Source: Auriscalpium vulgare (lineage: Eukaryota > Basidiomycota > Agaricomycetes > Russulales > Auriscalpiaceae). From it: a DNA stretch of 64,000 nt. Each line of letters starts with the position of its first letter. The stretch's first letter is position 1. The position numbers were made by a program, and so were the translations under genes. The notes under the pieces are model-generated. The model made no database searches. It saw only the letters and a program-made list of their open reading frames with translations, and was not told the DNA's origin. The stretch covers positions 620,001 through 684,000 of the forward strand of contig JAHBBC010000001.1 in NCBI GenBank assembly GCA_019915015.1, written 5' to 3'. Shown here piece after piece: positions 42,828 to 54,082 of this stretch.

Positions 42828-43870
42828 ACGAGTCGTTTGTTTTCTCCAGTCTGTTATGCGCCTTTTCGCATTGTGTACCATATGATACCGTGGCATTGTC
42901 GTCACCGGCCCATGCCTTTCCGTGACTGTACGATGATCTTCCGTGGTTTTTATTGACACGACATATTCTCGCGTGAGCACCACGCCGGGATATGAAGGGC
43001 ACTCAAGGTCGTAAAGTCGAGCCGAATTTGAACTCGGTGTTAGAATCTACGCGTCGAATAACACGCCACTGTCCAGACTTATACGGGCGGGACTGTGGGC
43101 ATCGTCGGCCAGCCTGCCTTTGTTTCTGAGCCTGAGACGGGCGTCATCCCCGACTTCCCACGGAGTGTGGAAGGAGGGTTTTTTCGAGGTCGAACAGTGA
43201 TGGACTCTATGGCAAGCGTTGTCACGGCGTGGGATATTAGTTTTTGTGGCTGTGTCATCCGATTAGATTGAGTTTGATACGACTGCCTTCCTCATCGTCG
43301 TCTTAGCCGCGTGTCTCTAGCTTGCATCTCTGCAGTTTGTCTTTGACGCTGTCGGATTGTGTCCGTTTCTCCATCTGTACGCCGTCATCATCCTCATCAG
43401 GCTACTGCCATCTAACTAACGGCCTCAATCTCAGACTTGTGTTGTATCACATCTCATTATCGCATGCCTACCTTTGGTTATTAGCCTGTACCGTTAGTCC
43501 TTCAATCGTCCTTCTATGCTTCGTCTCATCCCCCAGAAACTCACTAAACATTCAAAAATAAATAATCTTCTTCTGATAAATCTCATTCTGCTACAAGCTT
43601 CGACCTTTACACTCCTTCTCGATTCTCGCTTGAACGAATGTCTCCTATTTCATCTCACCTGCTCACCAAAATAAAAATTTGAAAGGTAAAATAATGCAAA
43701 AAAGCGAAGTCGGGGACCGGTGCGCGCGCACCGCTACGAGATGTGGTTGTCAGCAGACGAGATGACGGTACCGTGAGCATCGCGAAGAGTTGGCGCATCG
43801 CGCCATTTATTGCCGTGCGTACTCCGAGTCTGCTGTACGTAAATAAGAAAGAGGACTCCACTACCCGTAA
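42828..43870. other. Intergenic stretch, CT-rich
   Basis: Pyrimidine-rich plus strand at 43270-43660; no gene recognised. Confidence 0.35.
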
Positions 43871-44014
43871 ATAACTAGCAAGAAATGATACATGATAATC
43901 TGGAAAGAAAGTTAAGCCTCCGGGCCTCCAGCGCTTTCAAACGATCGAGCGTGTCCAGCCTATATATGCAAGTAAACCGCGAGGTCCGGCCATCCCATGC
44001 ATACAATGACTTAC

Positions 44015-46101
44015 ATGAAGAGCACCTGCCGGTATCTTCAACTCGAGATCCGATTCCGCACCACTCTGGACCTGCAAGTGACATCAGGAAGTACCAAGGC
44101 GATGCGCTGTTGGTGAGACTCACCGAATGGACATTGACCGCCTGGAAGGTCGACAGGGTATCGGTCTCTACCGTGACCGGTCCATGCCTGATCCTACCCG
44201 CCTTCCGAGCCGATCCATGCTCAATCCCAACGGTGGCTAGGGACTGGGAACCGAAGGTGCCGCTACTAGCCAGTGTCCTCACCGAGGCCCGCGCATTAAG
44301 TCTGCGGAGTGGGTTAGCGGTCATCGCTCTTGATGAACAACGAAAAAACGCACGTGGCCAGGAAGGTGTTGGCGTACACTGTGAGAGCGAGCCAGCACAA
44401 AGACACAATTAGAATTCAGGAGAAAGATTGTGATGGACCAAGCGCGATGGGCGACGTGATTGAACTCACATTTGCAGACCATGAAGTTGAAAAATTGATA
44501 GAAAAATTCTTTGGGCGTAGCGACATACTGCCAGTTATGGATCAGTCCTTTTCCACCGGCAAAACGCGTCAACGAGCTTACAAAAATCAAGTCCAAGATA
44601 CTGTTGATGCTGAGATGGAGAGCGTCAGTGAGCGGAAGAGAAGGCGGAATGTGATAAGAACATACGCTGGCACAAATCCGGTTGTGACTGTATATAAGAT
44701 GAGCCTGTTAACGACGGTGTCCGAGCTGTCGCCGGAATGAGTTCACATTTTTGAAAATATCACAATTTTCTCACCGTTTCCACCCCGTCCGACCCTTGCG
44801 CAGATAGAAGGCCAGGGTTGCAGCCAACGCCATATCTACGGCCGCGGAAAGGCCAAGTCCAGGGACCGCCGTGGTCTTGATAAATCGATAAATTGGCACG
44901 ACCATATAGTCTGCGAAGCAATGAGCCAGGAAGGTACTCACCGTCAGTTTATTCACATTTTCAAAGCGAGGATCACGAAGACTAGAATAGCTATCAGCAT
45001 AGGATAGAGAGGACAAAGTAATCATCTCACGCTTCGATTGGATACGCTGATTACAGTAAGGCCATTAGAGAAATTGGACGAAGAACGATGAACTCGGCAC
45101 TTGCCCAAGTTAGTCCCTGTAGTCGCAACGCAGTTGTCAGCAAGCCACGTTCGTGTGACGAACTGCTCACCCAAATGAGCCAATATGGCGAGGCCCTGTA
45201 GGTTGGATTCAGAGTGGAATGAACATGAAGCATGCACTCGATGACGAGATCACTCACGAAGAAAATACAAAGGTATATGTTCCGGCCGCTCACTGTGCAC
45301 GAGGTATGAGCTAAAGCAAGCCGACACACGAAGAACATACTATGATAGACACGCCACACGATGAAGCTTCGCAAGGCATCAGCTGCACACGAAGATTGCT
45401 ATGATAGTTGAGGCCAACCTTTCGATGAGAAGCCCGGATGCAGCCTATGAGCGGACATGTCGTTAAAGGCGTTCAACGGGTGGGCCTGTACATCATGCTC
45501 ACGTTGCAGAAGATGGGAGCCTGGCGGTGTGCGTGTCGGGATCGTCAGCAACTCTACATGGTGTCGTGGAAGGGCCGCACCAGGAGACTCCTACATCCAT
45601 CACGGAACATCAGCTCGAATCCGATAGGATGTGTCGGCGCGAACGGGCTTACCAGACGACTCGCTCGAATACAGCGGGATTGTTGAAGTTCAACACAGAG
45701 TAGTAATACCCTGCATGAATAAGGAACGCCTCATGGATACTGTCAATGACGCTGCAACAATGTCTGCGTGAATGCTAGGAAATATGAGTTGCACTGAAGA
45801 CGGACAGAGTTGACAGGACCTAAGGAGGGTAAAATGAGCGGAGACGCAAATGTAAGTGCGCAATGAAATCACTCACAAGTGTTTTCACCCACCATGGGTC
45901 TCCTGGCGCGGAGACGAGGTAGATGAATGTCTGGAGGCAGGTCAGTCCATAGAGCCTGCAATTGAATGAGTGCGATGTTGACGAGACAAACGAGCCGAGC
46001 ACGACTCGGACGCACATGGACGAGAAGATAATGCCGATGAAGGAGACGCCTAGCGTGAATCCGAGATGCAGATTGACTGGGGCAGCAAGTTGGGGATCCA
46101 T
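44015..46101 (-). CDS. DUF6534-family seven-helix membrane protein, copy B
   Basis: ATG at 46101 (MDPQLAAPVNLHLGFTLGVS), exon 1 ending FSSM at a GTGCGT donor. Exon 2 gives LYGLTCLQTFIYLVSAPGDP. The 10-nt exon (45590-45581) and the 18-nt exon (45520-45503) give WSLLAPIFCN. Later exons give the last helices, LNARASVRTLASSGTFGSQS, and a tail SDLELKIPAGALH ending at 44015; a short last exon may reach 43875. Without the micro-exon model, stops appear between them (TAG, TGA in the intron), which supports the splicing. Nearest relative is copy A. Confidence 0.75.
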
Positions 46102-46299
46102 GGTCGAGGCGCTGGTGAGTCTGGCTTCGTCCTCTTCGGCCCAACTGCTACTATATACGATGGGTACATAAAGCGGTTCCGCGCGGACGCAAGCACTGAT
46201 TCTTACCGCTGTGGATTCCCTCAGGAACCACCTTGATCTTTGCGCTCGGCAGCGTTTCCTTTGGCCGCCGGTACCCGTATGAACTCACGATAGGCTAAT

Positions 46300-47460
46300 A
46301 CCCGCGGCTTCCCAAGATCATGGGACGTGTCAATGGGTGCGGCCAATGGCGACTTGCCGCCTTCATGTTGATGTCGGACGTGGACCTGGGGTCTCGATGG
46401 ACGTGTCCCAATCTTTGGGTGCTGAGCGCTGAAGCGTCACGCGTCACAATCAATGGCCCTTTGATATCTTGGGCGCCAATGAGTTAGAGCCATCGAGGAA
46501 GAACATTGCGAAACTTGAACCATGAATGGTGCATTCAGCGACGTGGCGACACCAGAGTTCTTCGGGGAAGACAGTGATACAGTGATTGATTGAAGAGGAA
46601 GGAAAGCAGGTGTTGTCGTAGCTAGCGACCTCCTACTGTTCCCGAAGCTTAGCGCATGGAGGCATAAGATGCGATCTATCTTATCATGAGAATACATATT
46701 GCGCCGGAGGACAAAAATGCACACATACTACACTGGAAGACGCGCAGGAGTTGTGCTGGAGGGCGTTCGAGCGCACAAAGAGGCTTCACGCCTCAAAAGG
46801 CTGCTGGAAATCGTTTGGTGAAGCGACGGGAGCTGTAATGATGGGCGCGCAATGCCTCTCTTGGCCCACTCACCCGCCCAAACCCTCGGCAGACGGCGTA
46901 TCCTGATATGAAGCGCACAGCATGCGTTCGTGGCACGAGACGTACGGTCAAACGGCGTGGCGCACGTCACATCCGTCTCCTGCCGAAGCTCTCGTTGTCA
47001 CCCTCGCCGACACGCCGCTGGCACCGACACATCAGATAAGTGGAGTTTGGCGCACCGTCGGCATGATATGAGCGTGCCAGTGGAGAGGACAGTGTGAGAA
47101 TCTCAAGGCAGGAAGACGCTGGTGCGCTAGATTGCCAGTCGAGTTGGGGGCGACGTGTGCAGGTGCACCTCGACGCGAAGCAGACTGACCATCCGGTGGC
47201 AGCGTTTACAGTGGCACGGGTCTGGCATCAAGCAGAGTAGAAAGAGCCAACGGTCGGCCCACGCACCAACTTCACATTGCCAATCCATCCTCGATATCAA
47301 CTTTCGACTCAGTCCCCACGTCACTGCTTCACGGTATGGCGAGCGCTCTCACTCAGAGCGTCACGCTACAACAACACGCCCATTGGAGCAACAGAGTTTG
47401 GAAACCAGACGCCGCGGCTGTGGGTGAGTCTACACCGCCAGCGGTTCACAGGCGCGTAGG
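46300..47460. repeat. 5' flank of DUF6534 copy B, duplicate of 1760-2600
   Basis: See 1733-2690. The copy here is longer, with extra DNA around 46520-47030. No gene recognised. Confidence 0.45.
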
Positions 47461-47489
47461 CCAATGATTAAGAGTGAGCACTGAGCGGA

Positions 47490-48445
47490 CGATAAGGATT
47501 GGCGTGAGGCCGGCAAAATGCCAGCTTGAGGCCCGTGAGTCGATCATTGGCGTGAAGCCCGGATCACGACTCGGGCGGCGGCCAATGGATACGGGCATTG
47601 GCTCCATGCCGGACTTCTGCATGTAGCGCTGGGCCGGATGGCACCATATTAATATTGGTCTGACAGCCGATTGCGGTGACTTGTGCAATCGTGTGACATG
47701 TTCAACTTTGCTCTTCCCATCACCGTCGTTCCTCTCGCCCACACCACCACTCAGCGCCCTCCCTCCGTCGATGAACCTGCCGCAGGCTACGAAGGATGAC
47801 CAACAAGGTGGATATTTGGGAATGAAGGTATGTCTTCAATTGTGACCATCGGGTGCCATGCTTGCTCTCCTCGAACGTCGCCCCTGCTGCGGCAGCATCA
47901 TCTCCCCCTCTGCAGCCCTTTCTCTGCGACTACGTGACACCTGCTTTGACGCCATCCGGTCTCCTCTTGACTCTCGCTACGGCTTAGCGCTTACTCTTTG
48001 CTGGACTCATGCTGGTGGACTGTCGAGCTCTCTGACGCTTATGTGCTCGCTGAGCTGTCTTAAAGCTTGCTGGGTTGCTTGCTGGGTTCCTGGAAACAAG
48101 GTGTGTACACTGTATAGCGTAGTCATGATTATTTGTATCCGTAGACCATGTCTAGCACAGTAGTAGTATGACTTGTAGAAATCCCAGTTGTTTGTTTGCT
48201 TATTCATGAAGCTTGAGTCACCTGGAAATGAGAACATTGATTGATCCGAAGGTAACGAGCGGCAGTCGAGTGGCCTGAGCGGGGGGAGATCACTTTGGCA
48301 CCAGGCCGGTGAGCATTGGCCTCACGCCGATAAGCGACATCCTGGTGTCACGCCAAAGCGCCCCTTTTAGCCACTGAGCTGATGATCATCGGCTCTGGGC
48401 CAGATCCGCCCGCGCTGGCCCCAGGCCGATAATTCTGCTGGCCGT
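47490..48445. other. Region bounded by degenerate GGCGTGAGGCC motifs
   Basis: Motifs of the form CATTGGC(C)TCACGCCG occur near 47497, 47548, 47598 (47.5 kb group) and near 48310, 48345, 48378 (48.3 kb group), in both orientations. They could be subterminal repeats of a small DNA element. No coding sequence recognised between them. Confidence 0.3.
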
Positions 48446-48479
48446 GTACCTGGAAGACGGATGGGCAGTGAGGCGATCT

Positions 48480-48845
48480 CGGCAGGGGATTGAGCGCACC
48501 TTCAATTTAGCAGTGACAAGGCCTTCAATCTCCTTCATTCCAGCGACAATGATCTTGAAGAACCGAGTCTGCTCAGGATAGCTTCAAGCTGTAGCCTGAA
48601 GGGCGACGTCCGAACAACGCGTCCTCGGAATCATAGATCGAGCAGGGGGAGATAGCCACGTGGGAAGGATAAGATAAGATCCGCGCGCTTAGTGGGCCAC
48701 TGTCCACGCCCAACAGCTCAACTTCAAGTTATCCTTCGTCCCTACATATTGACACTTTCGTTTCTCGTTCGATCCAACTACCAGCTGGCATGCTCCTGCG
48801 TGCTGTTGCGACCAGAATAAGCCGGCACATCTGCGTGTTGCGCGC
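48480..48845. repeat. Dispersed repeat R, copy 3
   Basis: Undisturbed counterpart of copy 1: same distance upstream of DUF6534 copy B as copy 1 is of copy A, and uninterrupted at the point where the retrotransposon entered copy 1. Confidence 0.6.
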
Positions 48846-49655
48846 CGACCTCAATGATCAGCTTCAAAATACTTACTCTGCTTGACGACCAGGATCCCCC
48901 CTCGCGTCAGACGGCGAGGAATCCAAAAGCACCAAAGATCGCTAGGGTAGGCTTTTCTTCTGAACATCTTGCTGCTGACGCACAAGGCTAGCATTGGCAG
49001 CTTCCCGCCCGCCGCGAAAATGGTGCTGAATGACATCTCGACGCGCAAACGTTTGGTCCTGCTAGTGCGTGGCCATCACAATGCATGACATGGGTGGTTC
49101 CAGCGGGTGCTGTCGAAGGACGCGCGTGGTGTGGATTCCGGGAGTGTGCCAAAGAAGAGACAGTCGAAGCCACATAGCTCGTGCGTGCGTTCTATCATAT
49201 GTGCCATTCTCCAGCTGCGATCTGACGGCACACCAACTATATGCACTTCCCCTTACTACATCCACCGCGTAGTGCGACAATCCAGCACCATTTTGTCACC
49301 TCCTCGCCGCGCTAAGCGGTATCAGGTCCCAGCGTCTTCGGCCCGCGCGAGGATTCGACCTATCCTGTCATTCCAGTCCATCAAGGCCTCGCCAGTGATC
49401 TGGCTTGCGTTCGCGGTGCCGCTTTCGAAGCTGGACGTCCTGGTCAAGGGACAGGTGGCCTGGCGATCGGCCAGGTTGACTTCTCCGAACTCCGAGTGGT
49501 ACGTCGACCATTCCATGTATACGAATGCTTCCACTTAGTCGTTGCGTTTGCACAGGGTTCAGTTTTTCCTAGCCGAAACAATCGCCAAACCTACCGGCAT
49601 CCAGGACGCGTCCTCCTCAATTCACGCGACGCAACACCGCCACCCTATTCCAAGC
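48846..49655. other. Gene-poor stretch
   Basis: No recognised gene. A 70-codon minus reading at 49322-49534 (with WNDRIGRILARAEDAG) is protein-like but unassigned. Confidence 0.3.
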
Positions 49656-49856
49656 AGCAGAGGACTTGTCCTCTCATTTGCCTGTCAGAAAGAACCATCG
49701 GCACCGGCGCATACAATTCCCAAGCTCTCCAGCGTCATTGCAGGCAGCCCTCTGGTTCTGCTTAGCCACCCGCCTTGGCCGATCACGCTCTGGCTCGGCG
49801 GACATCTGGCCAAAATACTCCCTGATGTCCTCATCCCCATCAATGATCCCGACATG
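49656..49856 (+). pseudogene. Fragment of a monoglyceride-lipase-like gene
   Basis: Encodes GLVLSFACQKEPSAPAHTI then IAGSPLVLLSHPPWPITLWL and GGHLAKILPDVLIP, the piece just after the nucleophile elbow of the hydrolase at 21704-22940. The rest of the gene is not present. In this fragment the frame that looks shifted in the 22-kb gene is intact. Confidence 0.7.
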
Positions 49857-50785
49857 GTACGTTGTCTGTGGATCGGCGATTGATCATGCCTTACTGCCTC
49901 GCAGTATTTCTCGCGCGATCCTGCGATCGAGGCGAGCCTCCGGAGCTGCCCGGGCCGTCGTCCCCAGCGGACCGCCTCCCTCCCGCACTGGCAGGCCGCC
50001 CGCCAGTACTACTCAACTTCGAAGTCGTCATGTCCCGTCCGGTATCATTCACAGCCTCACACCGGTCTAACAGCTCCATGGTCGACCCCGGTGACAAGCA
50101 AGGAGAGGAGGAAAACACCACCGAGGCGGGTCTTGACCACCCGGACTTGTGATGTGAGAACTGTGCTCGAGGTGCGCCAGCTCGCCTTGTATGAGTGAGT
50201 CTGCTGATGCGCAGCTCGTCTACGTACAAAGAGCCGAGACTGGCTGATCTCCGAGTGTCCTTTACTACATGTTCCGCGTATGGAAGATCATCCGCTGAAG
50301 TGCTTTTCGACTCTGCGCGGCATGCCGACAATTTCTCAGCTGATATATCGTCCTGTGCTGTTATCGAGGCATCAAACTCAATTTGCCAGACTTGGGAGCA
50401 GACACTGGCGTTTCCCTCACGGCAAATCAGTAGTGCCACTTGCTTCAAGTTCTTCCTGCCCGTATCTAACTTCCCGCAAGATACACGTTCCATAGACGGC
50501 AATCCGTTGTGTCTGGCATCCTACCGGATCCAAAGTACTGTAACTGTGATTTACTAAGTACTTTCCCGCAATCTCGGTCCATTTCACTGAGCTACATACA
50601 GGCAGTCATCTTAGGCTCAAGCGTCGTGATCTGTGTCGTAAAACGATGTTATTTGACTTTTTCCCTCCTCCTCACTTTCGGCCGCCACCAATCCGGCCGC
50701 CCCTGCACTAGATGCCCCCGACGGAAGCATATTCCTCACCCGGCGCAAACGGCTGCACGGCGCGAAAGTAGCGCTAGCATGTCCA
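49857..50785. other. Gene-poor stretch
   Basis: Open minus-strand readings exist at 49891-50502 but resemble no family; I do not call a gene. Confidence 0.3.
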
Positions 50786-51524
50786 CTAATAGATCCCCGG
50801 AATGACCCTGTATGGCACCCTCGCCGCCCACGCATCCCACTCCTCCCTAAAGTGTTCTCTCAGCATCGCGTCCTCCGTCGGCGCACGCGCCATCAAGCTC
50901 GTGAGAATGAATGCATTGATCGCGGTCCACAGCGCGGCGTACCACCAGCCCACAGGTCCGTCGTGGAGGCCAACCGCGCGGAACCACGAGCCAGGCCCGA
51001 AATGCAGCAGCAGCATGCCGACGGCGCCGAGCAGGGAGGCGGCGTAGCTTGGATGGCGCACGTACGCGTACGGGCCGTGCGTGATGAGCTTGTGCTCCGG
51101 GCGCAGTGTGATCTGGAACGTGAAGAGGGGGCCGAGCGCGCGGTAGCATTGGAGGCGTAGCACGCCGTTTGCGACCGTGCAGAGACACGCGAACAGGAAG
51201 AGCGGCGGGAGCGTGGCTGCGAGTGGTGTATGTGGGGCAGGGGATGAGATGATGGACGCGGTTTCGAAGAGGAGGCCGGTGACAACAGTGGTCTGATAAA
51301 ATGCGGGACGGAGTGTGAGGACCCTCAGTCAAGTGCATGCCGCGGTTGCGGACGTGACTGACCTTCCACAGCGGCGGATATATATGAACAAAATTACGAA
51401 AGATCTTTTCGATGCCCTTCGATTTTTGGACTTCGCCCTTGGCGGGCGGGGGAGTCGGCGGGGTTAATGAGATCCAGGTGGCCACGGCACTGGACAGGAG
51501 GAAAGGAATTCTGACGAGCGACAT
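50786..51524 (-). CDS. Isoprenylcysteine carboxyl methyltransferase-like membrane enzyme 2
   Basis: Two exons: 51524-51363 (MSLVRIPFLLSSAVATWISL ... YPPLWK) and 51292-50786, joined in phase 0, 222 residues. An ATG at 51524 is preferred over the upstream GTG. Exon 2 carries LRLQCYRALGPLFTFQITLR, HKLITHGPYAYVRHPSYAAS and LREHFREEWDAWAARVPYRV, ending IPGIY, the ICMT catalytic block. Hydrophobic helices: LPPLFLFACLCTVANGVL and WYAALWTAINAFILTSL. It shares its layout, intron position and C-terminus with the gene at 32943-33735. It lies 650 bp from the UbiA gene and is transcribed away from it. Confidence 0.88.
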
Positions 51525-52170
51525 GGTGAGGGGGTGCACAGAGGCTGGTCATGTCGCTTGAACAGGATGGCCTGGCGTTATATACATACCTCCGGCGCTT
51601 TCCACTTGTATGGATTTCAGATTATGATGTGAGTCTCCCTGAGGCAGAGTACTACGTACTAATAGTAGGGCAGAGCACGGGTACGGTGTAGAATATGGCC
51701 ACATACCGTACCCCGTACGGCCGGTCTCGCGGGTTAGTACCACGGTATTCCTGCACAAGTTCAGGACCCTGCGTGGACAGCATAGAGAAGGGGTTGGCGA
51801 CGTAATAACGTTAACTTTTGTACTCAATGCCTGCTGCGCTAGATGAAAGCGAGGGACGAGGCAGCTATAGGTATGTAAATAGCAAGAGTAGCAAATCAGA
51901 ATGATCAGAAGGCAAGATAAAAAGTCGAAGGGAGATCAGATACCAGGCACAATCTGTGGCCACTTTCAGCGTCTCCGTGAGTGCGGGGCAAAGCGTGTGA
52001 AATTGCGGTCCCAGAGCGCCGCCGTGGCAAAACCAGTGGGCCCGCATCAGGCCAACTCATGGAGGACGTAGAACGGCCGGAGAGAGTACAATATACGTGA
52101 TAGACGTAGGGAGGAGAGGTGGGGCAGGATAAAAGCTCAGAAGTGCATGCTTTCATTCAGTCCTCGCCCC
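51525..52170. promoter_or_regulatory. Shared upstream region of the ICMT-like and UbiA genes
   Basis: About 650 bp between two divergent starts; may serve as a bidirectional promoter. No specific site identified. Confidence 0.35.
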
Positions 52171-53466
52171 ATGTCTAAACCCCACTCCTTCACATCCCAG
52201 CGTCTTCACGACCTCTTCGCGTTCCCCACGGCCGCGGAGTGCCAGGCGTGCTGGGAGCTTTGTCGATTACACAACAACATTGGTTTTTGGGTTGTTTGGA
52301 TTCCGACTGGTCTGTATCACTGCGAACGTTCCCCCCTAACCGGCTGACCAGGTATCTGTAGCATGGTCGATCGCTATGAGCTATCACGCTCAACCTTCCC
52401 TTCCGGTCTTGACTGCCTCGCCACGGGGGCTTTCTTCGTCCCTCTCTGCTTCGGCATCAAATCCTTGGTACGTATGAATCACACAACGCAACGCAGGCCT
52501 GCTGAAGCTCAATCTCCGCAATCTGCAGATCATGACCATTGACGATATACTGGATTATGACGTTGATGCTATGGTTGAACGAACGAAGTACCGACCTATC
52601 CCCCGCGGAGCCATCTCTTTGGACAGGGCGTGGCTGTTCTTCGCCGTCCAGGTCGTGATTGGTGTTTATTTAGCCGTGACGGTTTTGACAAGGACGAGGC
52701 GCGTACATCGATTTCGCCATCGTGATTCTGAGCTGAGCCGGGGACTTTATAGTCTGTATGCGTCCATGTTTGCCTGGCCCTTATACATCATCTATCCGAC
52801 CTGCAAGGTACGGTAATCTTTTTACGAGGCTCAGTTACTTTCGTATCTGATTATGAATTTTCGTCCTAGCGCTGGATGGATTTTGCACCTGTACCCCTCG
52901 TACGTGTTTCTCCGCCTGTGCAAACGTCTTTTCATCAACCAACCACAGGGTCTCATGTTCGCTGTCGGCGTTTTTATGGGGTGGGGTGAACTCAGCGTTG
53001 ATGGGAGCATCCCATACACTGTACTCGCACCCGTGTATCTCAGCTGTCTGGTCTGGACCATTGCGTACGAAACCGTATATCAGCACCAGGTAAATCGAGG
53101 CAGAGTTTCATTGAGATTGGCATTGATTTCGGCTTTTAGGATAAACTGGATGACACCAAGATAGGGCTTCACTCTCCCGCGCTCTGGTGCGCCGAACGCA
53201 CGATCCCTATCTGCACGGCTAGTTCTGTCATATTTCTGACTCTGCTGTCGCTCGGCGGTGCATTGAATAGACATGGACCTCTTTTCTACGCAGCAGTTTG
53301 CATTGCGGGGCTGATGCTCATTCCCACCCTGATTAAAACGAATATTGACCATCCCGGAGAGTGCAAGGCCTTGTTCCTGGGAACACCGCGCATAGGCCAG
53401 GTCATATTGGCTGGCCTTGTTGCTGATGCTGTACTTCAGAGAGCGTTGACGGGTGTAGCGTTATAG
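52171..53466 (+). CDS. UbiA-family polyprenyltransferase (COQ2-like)
   Basis: Integral membrane enzyme that joins a prenyl diphosphate to an aromatic acceptor. ATG at 52171 (MSKPHSFTSQRLHDLFAFPT), first helix region CRLHNNIGFWVVWIPT. The first Mg/diphosphate motif is TIDDILDYDVDAMVERTKYR (about 52536-52595), where the usual NDxxDxxxD is DDxxDxxxD. The second is YETVYQHQ-DKLDDTKIGL across an intron (about 53070-53170), the family's YDxxYxxQDKxDD. Helices between: LFFAVQVVIGVYLAVTVL, YASMFAWPLYIIYPTC, GLMFAVGVFMGWGELS. C-terminal helices end ALTGVAL at 53466. About seven exons, no break found. It may be mitochondrial COQ2 or a specialised-metabolism relative; the short N-terminus without an obvious transit peptide and the ICMT/P450 neighbours favour the latter. 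Confidence 0.88.
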
Positions 53467-54082
53467 GCGGCATTACATATGCAATAGACAGTCCCCTCAC
53501 TCTCAATAAACGTGGCGCATTAGTCGCAGAGCAAGGCTAGCTAATATCGGTTGACATCGGGGTTCAAATGGCGATATGTTGTTACGTGGTCCGTCCACCC
53601 GCGAGGTCTGCGCCGTGTTTCGATGGAATGGAAATGCTGAATTGCAGTTGCGTACGTACGGGCCGGGCGCATGCACGCAGCCTGAATGCCTTGTGTCGCT
53701 ATCGCCGTCGGATTCCGAGTTGGAAGACGAGACAGAGTGCTGAATCCGGTCGTCCAGCCCGAGGAGCAACAACACATCACCTCGTTTCGAAGTGTCGCGG
53801 CCACGCAGCCGCTCTTCCTAACATGATCAACGAGCAACTCGCTCAACGGGTCGTGCAATTGAGTGCCTCGTTCTATGTTGTCTATGTTCGCTTGAGGCCC
53901 TGGCCCTTGTGCCAAGGTATCGAAGCACGCAAGAGAAGATATATAGCTAGCAAAATGATACTAGCGACACAACCGGCCGGCTACGCGTCAGAGTCCGTGG
54001 CGCTCATAAAGGACAGACCGTGTCTGGTCTGAACCGCGAAATCATCAAGATGTTCACATGTATCGTGTATGAAATGACTCAC
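53467..54082. other. Intergenic stretch
   Basis: No gene recognised beyond the possible last exon of copy E. Confidence 0.3.
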
